The notes beneath the pieces are model-generated. The model did no database searches. It was not told where the DNA came from and saw only the letters and a program-made list of their open reading frames with translations. The position numbers and the translations under genes are program-made. From assembly GCF_014635565.1 (NCBI RefSeq), contig NZ_BMDB01000001.1, forward strand, positions 186,001 to 250,000: a DNA stretch of 64,000 nucleotides, written 5' to 3'. The DNA comes from Phocicoccus schoeneichii (GTDB lineage: Bacteria > Bacillota > Bacilli > Staphylococcales > Salinicoccaceae). Shown here piece after piece: positions 56,901 through 64,000 of this stretch. The first letter of the stretch is position 1, and every line of letters begins with the position of its first letter.

Positions 56901-57374
56901 TCACTTCTTTATGAGATGTAGATATTCATATGGGTAGATGTTTTTATCATCCGGTTCAAATGATTCTCTTGAAATAATGTCCCAATCATTTAAATCGTAA
57001 TCGACAAAGAAAGTATCACCTGCAAATGTTTCTTTAATTCTCGTGATGTACATTTCTTCTACGATATCTGTTGTAGCATGATATAACCCACTACCTCCAA
57101 AGATAAACACCTTACCCTCTAAGGAGTGAATATCTTCTATATTGTGAATAACTGTCACGCCTTCAGGCTGAAAGTCCTTATTTCTAGTTAGTACGACGTT
57201 TTTTCGGTTAGGCAGTGGACGCCCAAGACTTTCGTATGTCTTTCTACCCATTACAATGGTATTACTTGTAGTAAGAGCTTTAACTCTTTTTAGATCTGCA
57301 GGGAGGTGCCATGGCATATCTCCCTTAAAGCCTATAACATTTTGATTCGCATGTGCGACTATTAATGAAATCAT
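56901..57374 (-). CDS. folA: Dihydrofolate reductase
   Basis: 157 aa, trimethoprim target. NVIGFKGDMPWHLPADL, VMGRKTYESLGRPLPNRKNVV and FGGSGLY are the NADPH/folate contacts. The residue aligned with S. aureus Phe98 is Tyr (residue 98 here, in GGSGLY); Phe98Tyr is the classic resistance change in S. aureus, although Tyr is normal there in some susceptible species such as E. coli. Nine bases after thyA, which makes its dihydrofolate substrate. Confidence 0.97.
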   Translation of the reverse strand: MISLIVAHANQNVIGFKGDMPWHLPADLKRVKALTTSNTIVMGRKTYESLGRPLPNRKNVVLTRNKDFQPEGVTVIHNIEDIHSLEGKVFIFGGSGLYHATTDIVEEMYITRIKETFAGDTFFVDYDLNDWDIISRESFEPDDKNIYPYEYLHLIKK

Positions 57375-57383
57375 TTTATTCTC

Positions 57384-58337
57384 CTATACAGCAATTGGTG
57401 CTTTAATTGATGGATGACTTTCATAATTGACGAGCTCGATGTCTTCATATTCGAGTTCGAACATTGATTTGTCACTGTTAATTTTAACAGTAGGTGGTGC
57501 AAAACTAGTACGTTCTAATTGTGTATTAATTGCATCTAGATGGTTTTGATAAATATGGGCATCTCCCATTGTATGAACAAACTTTCCAACTTCTAGTCCT
57601 GTTTCTCTTGCAACCATGATTAGAAGAAGACTGTAAGACGCGATATTAAATGGTACTCCTAAGAATATATCTGCACTTCTTTGATAGAGCTGTAAGCTTA
57701 ATTTACCGTCTTTCACATAGAATTGGAATAAAGTATGGCATGGTGGAAGTGCCATTGTTTCAATCTCAGCAGGATTCCACGCCGAGACGATGTGACGACG
57801 TGATGTTGGATTATTCTTAATTGAATCTACAACATTTTTAAGCTGATCAATCTCTTCACCACTTGGTCCGACCCAGTTTCTCCACTGCTTTCCATAAACA
57901 TTTCCTAATTCACCGTATTTTAATGCGAACTGATCATCAGTAAGGATTTTTTCTTTGTATTTATTCATTTCTTCTTGGTAGACTTTATTGAATGCTTCGT
58001 CAGCTAATGCTCTGTTACCGAAGTCTGTCATGTCTGGACCATGATAATCTTCTGACTCCACGTATCTTTTAAATGCCCACTCATTCCAAATATTATTGTT
58101 ATACTCTAGTAAATATTGAATGTTTGTATCACCGCGCATAAACCAAATGAGTTCTGTTGCAATCAGTTTAAAAGATGTTCTTTTTGTTGTAAGTAATGGG
58201 AAACCTTCACTTAAATCAAATCTCATCTGATGTCCAAAAATGGAATAAGTACCTGTATTCGTTCTGTCGTCTTTGTAAGTACCTTCTTTCAATACTCGCT
58301 TTGCAAGATCATGATACTCTTTATCGAATGTATTCAT
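57384..58337 (-). CDS. thyA: Thymidylate synthase
   Basis: 317 aa. Converts dUMP to dTMP, oxidising methylene-tetrahydrofolate to dihydrofolate for FolA. Catalytic Cys200 in [23 protein letters not shown] binds phosphate; contains the longer insertion of the staphylococcal type. GAAAGGA precedes the ATG. First gene of the minus-strand run that continues to ctpA. Confidence 0.97.
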   Translation of the reverse strand: MNTFDKEYHDLAKRVLKEGTYKDDRTNTGTYSIFGHQMRFDLSEGFPLLTTKRTSFKLIATELIWFMRGDTNIQYLLEYNNNIWNEWAFKRYVESEDYHGPDMTDFGNRALADEAFNKVYQEEMNKYKEKILTDDQFALKYGELGNVYGKQWRNWVGPSGEEIDQLKNVVDSIKNNPTSRRHIVSAWNPAEIETMALPPCHTLFQFYVKDGKLSLQLYQRSADIFLGVPFNIASYSLLLIMVARETGLEVGKFVHTMGDAHIYQNHLDAINTQLERTSFAPPTVKINSDKSMFELEYEDIELVNYESHPSIKAPIAV

Positions 58338-58417
58338 TTTAAATCTATCCTTTCTTTTACGCGTGAGATTTTATATAATATAGATAATCAATTGATTACG
58401 TATAAGGGGTGTTGTAA

Positions 58418-58489
58418 ATGGAAGCAACAATGTTCGTTGGTCTTACTTTACTTGCATTTTACATGATTTCGATGTGCATTTACGAATAA
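58418..58489 (+). CDS. Possible 23-aa membrane microprotein
   Basis: ATG with AAGGGG ten bases upstream and a TATAAT box at 58374-58379 (weak -35). The product is one hydrophobic segment (FVGLTLLAFYMISMCIY) with an acidic residue at each end. It is followed by a strong shared terminator. No family recognised. It runs opposite to thyA in the 200-base gap before the bacilliredoxin gene. Confidence 0.5.
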   Translation: MEATMFVGLTLLAFYMISMCIYE

Positions 58490-58513
58490 AATGATTAGTT
58501 CAATCTAATGAAG

Positions 58514-58546
58514 AAAGAGGAAAGGATGATCCTTTCCTCTTTTTTA
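58514..58546. terminator. Convergent terminator (microprotein / bacilliredoxin)
   Basis: Thirteen-base perfect stem AAAGAGGAAAGGA / TCCTTTCCTCTTT with a three-base loop and a T run; works on both strands. Confidence 0.88.
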
Positions 58547-58981
58547 TATGCAATATTCGTCAAATGCGTCTTTTAAGTCCATCATAATATCTTCGATTTC
58601 TCTATTTTCAATGTGTTCACGTGGTACGAAATGTTTTAATTCAGTACCTTTGAACACTGCCATAGATGGACTTGAAGGCATTTGGCCAATATATTCACGC
58701 ATTTTTTCAGTTGCTTCTCTATCTTGTCCTGCAAATACTGTGACGAGGTGATCTGGTTTAATTGGATTTTGAAGTGCCACTGTACGTGCAGCAGGTCTAG
58801 CTAGTCCTGCTGCGCATCCACATACACTGTTGATAACAACGAAAGTACTTTCGTCATCTTTAACTGTATTCATGTGTGATACAACAGCATCAGGTGTTGT
58901 GAGTTCATTAAAGTCATAATCCGTCAGTTCACGACGCATTCCTTCAGCCATCTCTTTCATATATGCTTCATAAGGATTCAT
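58544..58981 (-). CDS. Bacilliredoxin BrxA/BrxB family (YphP/YqiW)
   Basis: 145 aa with a thioredoxin-like fold. The CGC motif (Cys54-Gly-Cys56) in [17 protein letters not shown] is the hallmark of the family, which removes bacillithiol from mixed disulfides. Staphylococci use bacillithiol. Starts directly at the end of the cvfC gene. Whether it is BrxA or BrxB I cannot tell. Confidence 0.92.
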   Translation of the reverse strand: MNPYEAYMKEMAEGMRRELTDYDFNELTTPDAVVSHMNTVKDDESTFVVINSVCGCAAGLARPAARTVALQNPIKPDHLVTVFAGQDREATEKMREYIGQMPSSPSMAVFKGTELKHFVPREHIENREIEDIMMDLKDAFDEYCI

Positions 58982-60090
58982 TTATAAATTCCTCTTTTCC
59001 ATTTGTTTCCACACGCTCCCAAGAGCAGCTTCACCATTTTCAATTCTAGATATCGCAAGTTCAATTTGAAGTCTGACATCGTATTTCTCGTCATCACGAA
59101 CTTCAATTAAGTATGGGAGACTTTCCTCATTACCGACTTCATAGATAAACATCGCAGCACGCCATCTGACAATCGGACTCTTATCCTTCAATAAAGGATA
59201 GATATCTTCTAAACCTTCAGTGTAACCTAAATCACTATAGGCATCCCCTGCAGTACGTCTTACAGGTATTGCTCTGTCTAAGGTTGCTTTTTTCAAGTAC
59301 TTAAGTGTTTCTTTGTCTTCTATCATTGCTAATAGAGACACACTCATTCTACGCACTTGAATTTTTTCGTCAGACAAAGCGAAGTCTAGAAGTGGATAGT
59401 CATCTTTTGTTGGCGTATCGAAATGGTCTAGATAATAAAGTCTCTTTTTCCAGTCCGTTTCTTTTTTAAACGTCTCTATATCTACTTTACTGTACACTTT
59501 CGGTTTAGGAGGTCGTTTATTCTTCGCTTCATGAACGAGTGAATCTAAGCGCTCTACTGGATACAGTGCATCGATCTCATCGTATACTTCAGTGAGGATG
59601 TCTTCGACTTCTCCATAACGTGTGCCAAAGCTCACCCATTTACGGTTGAATATGATATTGTCATCTGCTAGCGTTGCTTCAGTCATCGCATCAATAAAGC
59701 GGTCATCTAGTTGCTTTCTATGTTCACCATTTAAGAGAACCTTAACTTGATACGGTATTCCTTTAAATGTTAAGACTTCAACGTCTGCAGCACCGAAATT
59801 ATCAGGAACGTGTGTTAGTTCTTTTTTGTATCGTCTTGTCCTTCAAATGTAGCTTCAATTTTAGGAATAACAACTTCCCATTCTGCTGCTGGTTGTTTAT
59901 CTACAGAAATAAAGTCGAGTGCATAAAATACACTCTTCACTTCTTCGATTTCTAAAACTCGGTTGATGAATTCTGGGTTCTCATCAGAAACTTCTGTGTG
60001 AGTTGAAGATTTCATTTCTTCTTTGTGTTCATCAAGAACTACTTTCATAGTGTTCGGGTTTGGTGTTGGTTCAATTCTTAAAATTTGCAT
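58982..60090 (-). pseudogene. cvfC: Conserved virulence factor C, frameshifted
   Basis: Two frames together spell the whole CvfC protein. From ATG 60090 (after AGGAG) the first frame gives an Nfu N-terminal domain (MQILRIEPTPNPNTMKVVLD ... AAEWEVVIPKIEATFEG) and stops near 59815. The rest continues in another frame: NFGAADVEVLTFKGIPYQVKV, then HEAT-like repeats (VRRTAGDAYSDLGYTEGLEDIYPLL, IVRWRAAMFIYEVGNEESL) to 58982. One extra A in the run of six A at 59827-59822 (minus strand) would restore a single 369-aa protein, close to the 374 aa of S. aureus. So this is a one-base loss in a homopolymer: real mutation, slippage or sequencing error. Confidence 0.88.
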
Positions 60091-60109
60091 AGTTATTCTC
60101 CTATATATG

Positions 60110-60280
60110 TTATAAATTATTTCCATGAGATTTGATGGATAAACCGACTGAGCACTCATTGATACAAAAATGATGCGCATATGTTTTACCATGTTTACTA
60201 CGATTAAATTCTTTCAGAGGGCAATTTTTACAAAAGCGTGATTCAAGAGTAGCAATCTTCTTTAATACTTCTGTATTCAT
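60110..60280 (-). CDS. Small zinc-finger protein, 56 aa
   Basis: ATG 60280 follows a perfect AGGAGG. The product has CKNCPL (Cys17, Cys20), then GKTYAHHFCINECSVG (His36/His37, Cys39, Cys43), the pattern of small Firmicute zinc-finger proteins read as C-x2-C ... H-x2-C-x3-C. Function unknown. It sits between the RNase H-like gene and cvfC on the same strand, nine and 19 bases away. Confidence 0.85.
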   Translation of the reverse strand: MNTEVLKKIATLESRFCKNCPLKEFNRSKHGKTYAHHFCINECSVGLSIKSHGNNL

Positions 60281-60289
60281 ATATCCTCC

Positions 60290-60682
60290 TTATTTTGACT
60301 CTTTATATAACCGAGTCTTTGCCAAATGATCGGCATGCTTGTTTTCTTCTCGTGGAATCAGAGATACAAGAAATAATGAGAAGTCTTTCGATAACTCATT
60401 CACTTTATTGTAATATGATTTAAATCTCATGTCTTTAACAAAGTTTTTTATAAATGTATCTACAATTATTTTAGAGTCAGTATAAATAATTGCGTGAGTG
60501 ATTCCAAATTCAACAAGTCTCTCGGTTGTTCTTAACAACGTTGCCCATTCGGCCTCGTTATTATCTATATTACCAAGAATATACGTTTCTTCAAAGGTTT
60601 CTGAATCATTCTTGATTACAGCCGCACCAACTGAAAAATAAGGGTTTTGTTTTGTTGCTGCATCGATGTAGACAGTTGCCAT
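60290..60682 (-). CDS. RNase H-like (RVT_3) protein
   Basis: 130 aa with an RNase HI fold. The acidic catalytic set is visible: Asp7 (VYIDAAT), Glu43 (NNEAEWATLL), Asp69 (IIYTDSK) and Asp118 (NKHADHLAK). Bacillales have similar RNase H-like proteins, some inactive; here all four acids are kept. Its ATG overlaps the stop of the exonuclease gene (TAATG). Confidence 0.88.
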   Translation of the reverse strand: MATVYIDAATKQNPYFSVGAAVIKNDSETFEETYILGNIDNNEAEWATLLRTTERLVEFGITHAIIYTDSKIIVDTFIKNFVKDMRFKSYYNKVNELSKDFSLFLVSLIPREENKHADHLAKTRLYKESK

Positions 60683-61551
60683 TAGAGTTCTAGTCTTTCG
60701 ATGTATTTTCTTGAAATCGATAAGTCATGGGCGTTTAGAACGTCCATTGTCAGTGCTTCATTATAAACAAATGGACTAAGTTTAAGCGCTTCTTCTATAT
60801 CAAACGGCACATCAGTAATAATGCGTGCAAGTTTTTGACTCATCAAGAGATGTTCCATATCATTTTCAATATTTCTCTTTTGTGATGGTGTGCATGTATC
60901 TATATTTTCTAATAAGTTTTCGATACTACCGTACTTTTTAATAAGATTAAATGCAGTCTTTTCGCCAATTCCTTTGACGCCAAAGTATCCGTCACCAGAG
61001 TCTCCCATCAATGCTTTGACATCAATGAATTGTTCTGGTGTCACACCATATTCTTCAATAAAACTTGCTTCAGTGTACTTATTGTACTCAGTGTATCCTT
61101 TTTTAGTCAGCCATAAGTTTACACCTGGTGCTAAGACTTGAAGCAAATCTCTATCACCAGAAATGATTGTAATATTGTTATGATGTTTTGCTAATGTGCC
61201 GATGATATCGTCTGCTTCGTATCCAACTACCCCAATTTGGAAAAATCCAAGTTCTGCCAATATTTCTTTGACGTAGTCAAATTGTGGGACCAATTCTTCT
61301 GGTGGTGCAGGTCTATCGATTTTATAATTGTTAAACCACTCGTTACGAACTGTTTTTGACCCCATATCCCAAGTAACAATAACATTTGTAGGTTCGTCCA
61401 TTTCAATAATTTTATAAATATGACGAATTGTACCTTGAATTCCGTTTGTTGGGATTTTTTTATTGTTATACATGAATTGATTTCTAAATGACGTTGCAAA
61501 AAAGTGTCTAAAGAGTAACGCCATTCCGTCAATAACTAATAATTTATTCAA
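60682..61551 (-). CDS. 5'-3' exonuclease (YpcP type)
   Basis: 289 aa, similar to the N-terminal domain of DNA polymerase I. LLVIDGMALLFRHFFA carries the first metal Asp; GYEADDIIGTLA and ISGDRDLLQVL give the acidic cluster; GDSGDGYFGVKGIGEKTAFNLI is the H3TH DNA-binding motif. Removes RNA primers and flaps in Okazaki processing. Overlaps the rhodanese gene by eight bases and the RNase H-like gene by one, so primer-removal enzymes are paired. Confidence 0.93.
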   Translation of the reverse strand: MNKLLVIDGMALLFRHFFATSFRNQFMYNNKKIPTNGIQGTIRHIYKIIEMDEPTNVIVTWDMGSKTVRNEWFNNYKIDRPAPPEELVPQFDYVKEILAELGFFQIGVVGYEADDIIGTLAKHHNNITIISGDRDLLQVLAPGVNLWLTKKGYTEYNKYTEASFIEEYGVTPEQFIDVKALMGDSGDGYFGVKGIGEKTAFNLIKKYGSIENLLENIDTCTPSQKRNIENDMEHLLMSQKLARIITDVPFDIEEALKLSPFVYNEALTMDVLNAHDLSISRKYIERLEL

Positions 61552-62401
61552 TACGATCTACTCTACTTTCTAACGTGTTAACCGATGTTTCTATCTCATT
61601 TTGATCATCTGTAATCCATTCTGAGAAGCTACCACCATATAATTTCACAGGTACATTATGGTATTTTAAAAATACAAACATTGGTGTTGCGCTCATTCCA
61701 GAACCACATGAAACTGTAACAAAATCGAATTTTTTAATGAGCTCTAATTGATCAGGAATAGAGTCTAAAGATAAATTTCCGTCCACATAAAGTGACGCAT
61801 TTGGAATATTAACAGCAGTTGGAATATGACCACTTTTTAAATCGAGTGCGTCCCCACTACCGATATATCTTTTATAATCACGAACATCAATGAGTAGATG
61901 TTTCTTGTTCTTAATCGCTTCTTTTACTTCATCCATCGTCATATAAATAGTAGAGTTTAACTCTAACTCTCGTGCATTAAACTCACTACTTAATTTTACT
62001 GGTAAAGTTGTCACTGTTTTTAAAAACGACTGCAATACATCTTTACTTCCGATATAGAGTGTTGATTCTAAACCGTATAGTTCAAAAAGATAATAAAGTC
62101 TCGTATGGTGAAAGCTACTATCGAAAGAGAAGATGACAATTGTATCTACATCTTTCATTAAGTCGTTATAGAGCGTATGAATGACTTTGCCATATGGCAC
62201 AGGACTACGCCCTTTATTATGGCCATTTCCTGCTGCAGACACCATATAAGGAGTTTCAGGAACATGTGTCGTATTTGTAAATGGTTCTCTATTAATTAAC
62301 TCTTCTGTCTTTTGTGCATTCATAAATACATTTCTCGCATCTACAAATCGTGTGTTGCTCGGATCTAATTCTAATAATGAGTGTTCATTAATAATTGTCA
62401 T
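61544..62401 (-). CDS. Tandem rhodanese sulfurtransferase
   Basis: 285 aa, two rhodanese domains. The first looks inactive; the second has LLIDVRDYKRYIG, the GHIPTAVNIP strand and the active-site loop VSCGSGMSATPMF with the catalytic Cys. This is the thiosulfate/3-mercaptopyruvate sulfurtransferase layout; the CGSGMSA loop is the 3-mercaptopyruvate-type loop, which is inference. I start at ATG 62401, one base after the dynamin stop, with TTAGGTG upstream; a GTG at 62410 overlaps this signal. Confidence 0.88.
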   Translation of the reverse strand: MTIINEHSLLELDPSNTRFVDARNVFMNAQKTEELINREPFTNTTHVPETPYMVSAAGNGHNKGRSPVPYGKVIHTLYNDLMKDVDTIVIFSFDSSFHHTRLYYLFELYGLESTLYIGSKDVLQSFLKTVTTLPVKLSSEFNARELELNSTIYMTMDEVKEAIKNKKHLLIDVRDYKRYIGSGDALDLKSGHIPTAVNIPNASLYVDGNLSLDSIPDQLELIKKFDFVTVSCGSGMSATPMFVFLKYHNVPVKLYGGSFSEWITDDQNEIETSVNTLESRVDRIE

Positions 62402-62402
62402 T

Positions 62403-64000
62403 TTATGCACCTAAATTCTGTTTGATTTTAGATAATAACTCTTGATCCTCTTTATAATCTGATTCATTTAGTGGTTTAACTTCTTCTTGTAACTCATTAA
62501 TAATTTGTGTGAGTGAATCATTAGATTTTTCATCTACACTGTTTAAAAAATCGTCAATGTTTTCATCCACTTGTGCTTTCAGTGATTCAAAATCAATAGA
62601 ACTAACAACTCTTTCTGAGAATATGAGAAGTTCTTCTTTTAAGATTCTCGCTGTTTTATTCTTTTTTGAAACGTTTGTTAGTCCATTTTTAAATGTAGTT
62701 TCTTCTAATGTAATTGAAAGTTGATTCTTCTGACCATCATGAAGCATTAAATCACTTAATATGTTTGCTTCCATAAGTCTTGTGTTCTCAGTTTGATAAA
62801 GAACTTCTAATGCTCGATATGCCGTTCTATATAACACGTTGAAAATTGTAGAGAGTTCAATATTTAAGAAATGATTGATATGTTCTTTAATTTCAACTGC
62901 TCCATTTTTAATGAATGACTTATCTTTTGCCTCATTAATAGTAATCATTGTAGTTAACTGATCATAAATTTTTAATTCAAGCTGTCTTCTTAAGAACGAG
63001 AATAAGTTCTCTTTTTCAACATTGACTTCATTTAATACCTTTTTAGCAGTAAAGTGGTCCATTTCTGTTTGCATTTCTTTACGTACACGAATCGTATTTT
63101 CTAGATGAGATTCTCCTTCTTCAAACTGAGTAATGTTTGACTGAATACGTTGCACTAAGTGTTTTAAGTTCTCGTTGATACTCGCTTCAATCATTTGGCT
63201 CGATTCAATTTCAAGCTGTTCCATCAGCTCAACTTTTGCTTTTTCAAAGTAAGGCTCTTCTCCACGTCTTGCTTCTCTTGAAGATACTGGGTAAATTCTG
63301 TGTTTTATCTCTAGAGCATTTAAAGTATTCGACATATACTCGACTACGTCATAAAGCTCTTGGTCATTCTTTCTTAAGTCGATGGCGTTAATCACGACAG
63401 TAATTGCGAAACGTTGTCCTTTAACTGACTGTAAATATTTTAAGAACTGTTCATCAGAACGTGTAAATATATGGTTGAAGTAGGCAACATAAATGATCAT
63501 GTCACTGTTTTCAATAATGTTGATTGTTTCGTTCGTGTGACGCTGGTTAATTGAGTTAATTCCTGGTGAATCGACAATTGTTACTTGATTCAAGATTTCA
63601 TTATTTAATCCGATATATGCTTTTTGAACATATAATGCATGCTCATCGTTACTTGTAATAAAGTCGATTTGTTCATTTGAATACTCAATTTTTTGACCGA
63701 GTTTGTCATTGTACTCTCTAAAGTTTTCAATTAAACCTTTTACAAATGGTTTAAATACTTCAGGAATATCTTTTTTGCTCTTTAATAACTTAATTTGACT
63801 TTCAATGGAATCCGTTTGTTTCCCTGTAACCGCGACACATGTTTTTAATAGAACATCTTCTGTTTTAAAACGAATATAACTATGGCTGTCATTTGAAAGT
63901 TCAGTTATACTTGCTGTTGTTGGATTTGGACTTGTAGTCAGTACATCAGAATCAACAAGTGCATTAATAAATGTACTTTTACCTGCGCTAAATCCGCCAA
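62403..64000 (-). CDS. Dynamin-like GTPase, C-terminal part (cut by window edge)
   Basis: The frame is open to the right edge, so about 531 residues are visible. The Walker A loop FSAGKST lies at the very edge, followed by switch-like TSPNPTTAS, then G3 as VDSPG near 63570 and NAIDL (G4) near 63390. Helical stalk and assembly regions follow. Staphylococcal and Bacillus DynA proteins (about 1150-1190 aa) hold two such GTPase modules in one chain; from its distance to the stop this should be the second module. Membrane-fusing dynamin protecting against membrane stress; first of the minus-strand run to cvfC. Confidence 0.9.
   Translation of the reverse strand, partial: GGFSAGKSTFINALVDSDVLTTSPNPTTASITELSNDSHSYIRFKTEDVLLKTCVAVTGKQTDSIESQIKLLKSKKDIPEVFKPFVKGLIENFREYNDKLGQKIEYSNEQIDFITSNDEHALYVQKAYIGLNNEILNQVTIVDSPGINSINQRHTNETINIIENSDMIIYVAYFNHIFTRSDEQFLKYLQSVKGQRFAITVVINAIDLRKNDQELYDVVEYMSNTLNALEIKHRIYPVSSREARRGEEPYFEKAKVELMEQLEIESSQMIEASINENLKHLVQRIQSNITQFEEGESHLENTIRVRKEMQTEMDHFTAKKVLNEVNVEKENLFSFLRRQLELKIYDQLTTMITINEAKDKSFIKNGAVEIKEHINHFLNIELSTIFNVLYRTAYRALEVLYQTENTRLMEANILSDLMLHDGQKNQLSITLEETTFKNGLTNVSKKNKTARILKEELLIFSERVVSSIDFESLKAQVDENIDDFLNSVDEKSNDSLTQIINELQEEVKPLNESDYKEDQELLSKIKQNLGA

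Noticed and set aside
1-64000. Search for tRNA/rRNA genes, CRISPR repeats, insertion sequences, prophage or integrase genes
   Set aside because: None seen by eye; no transposase, integrase or repeat array pattern in any frame examined.

Overview
The window is low-GC Firmicute DNA, very probably from the family Staphylococcaceae. It carries FemA and FemB, CvfB, CvfC, the ArlR/ArlS two-component pair, a cold-shock protein almost identical to staphylococcal CspA, a DeoD-type phosphorylase and OdhA/OdhB. The order resembles the Staphylococcus aureus chromosome in blocks: hemDBL-valS-folC, mscL-acnA-plsY-parE-parC-alsT, femAB, xpaC-telA-brnQ-odhBA-arlSR, and murG-ctpA-msrBA-folA-thyA. Gene loss (only trpB is left of the trp operon) and a third Fem gene suggest a relative outside the core genus, such as the Nosocomiicoccus/Jeotgalicoccus/Salinicoccus group. 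That placement is inference.

Layout. 0-8.2 kb: the end of the haem operon, a 34-codon membrane microprotein, an AbrB-type membrane protein, and valS-folC behind a valine T-box. 8.2-13.4 kb: mscL, acnA, a NERD nuclease-like gene and plsY. 13.5-18.9 kb: LexA-controlled parE-parC, then an alsT symporter gene that has lost its 5' third. 19-23.1 kb: brnQ, a DUF1002 secreted protein, and a Y-family polymerase under a perfect SOS box. 23.2-27.1 kb: three tandem FemABX genes for peptidoglycan cross-bridges. 27.2-30.5 kb: an SDR remnant, an intact SDR, a MarR regulator, then two tryptophan T-boxes in series, a 29-codon leader ORF and an orphan trpB. 30.5-42.4 kb: rarD, a zinc-less Tag glycosylase, pepF, osmC, an ABC-exporter pseudogene, a MarR-GNAT fusion, cvfB, an ABC-F protein, asd, cspA, DUF1033, xpaC and telA. 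42.4-50.4 kb (minus strand): a second brnQ, odhB-odhA and arlS-arlR. 50.4-58.4 kb (minus): GNAT, PAP2, murG, ctpA, deoD, yozE, msrB, msrA, ypmS, folA and thyA in one tight run. 58.5-64 kb (minus): bacilliredoxin, a frameshifted cvfC, a zinc-finger microprotein, an RNase H-like protein, a 5'-3' exonuclease, a rhodanese and a dynamin-like GTPase cut by the right edge.

How it fits together. Most of the window is housekeeping: haem, tRNA charging, folate and thymidylate, TCA enzymes (aconitase, 2-oxoglutarate dehydrogenase), topoisomerase IV, wall synthesis and methionine sulfoxide repair. The most interesting locus is trpB (28.65-30.44 kb). A single biosynthetic gene sits behind two UGG-reading T-boxes. 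Between them and trpB is a short ORF with a good ribosome-binding site and one Trp codon, placed so that a stalled ribosome would cover a segment complementary to the trpB ribosome-binding site. Decay is visible at alsT, cvfC, an ABC exporter and an SDR fragment. No tRNA, rRNA, CRISPR array, insertion sequence or prophage was seen.
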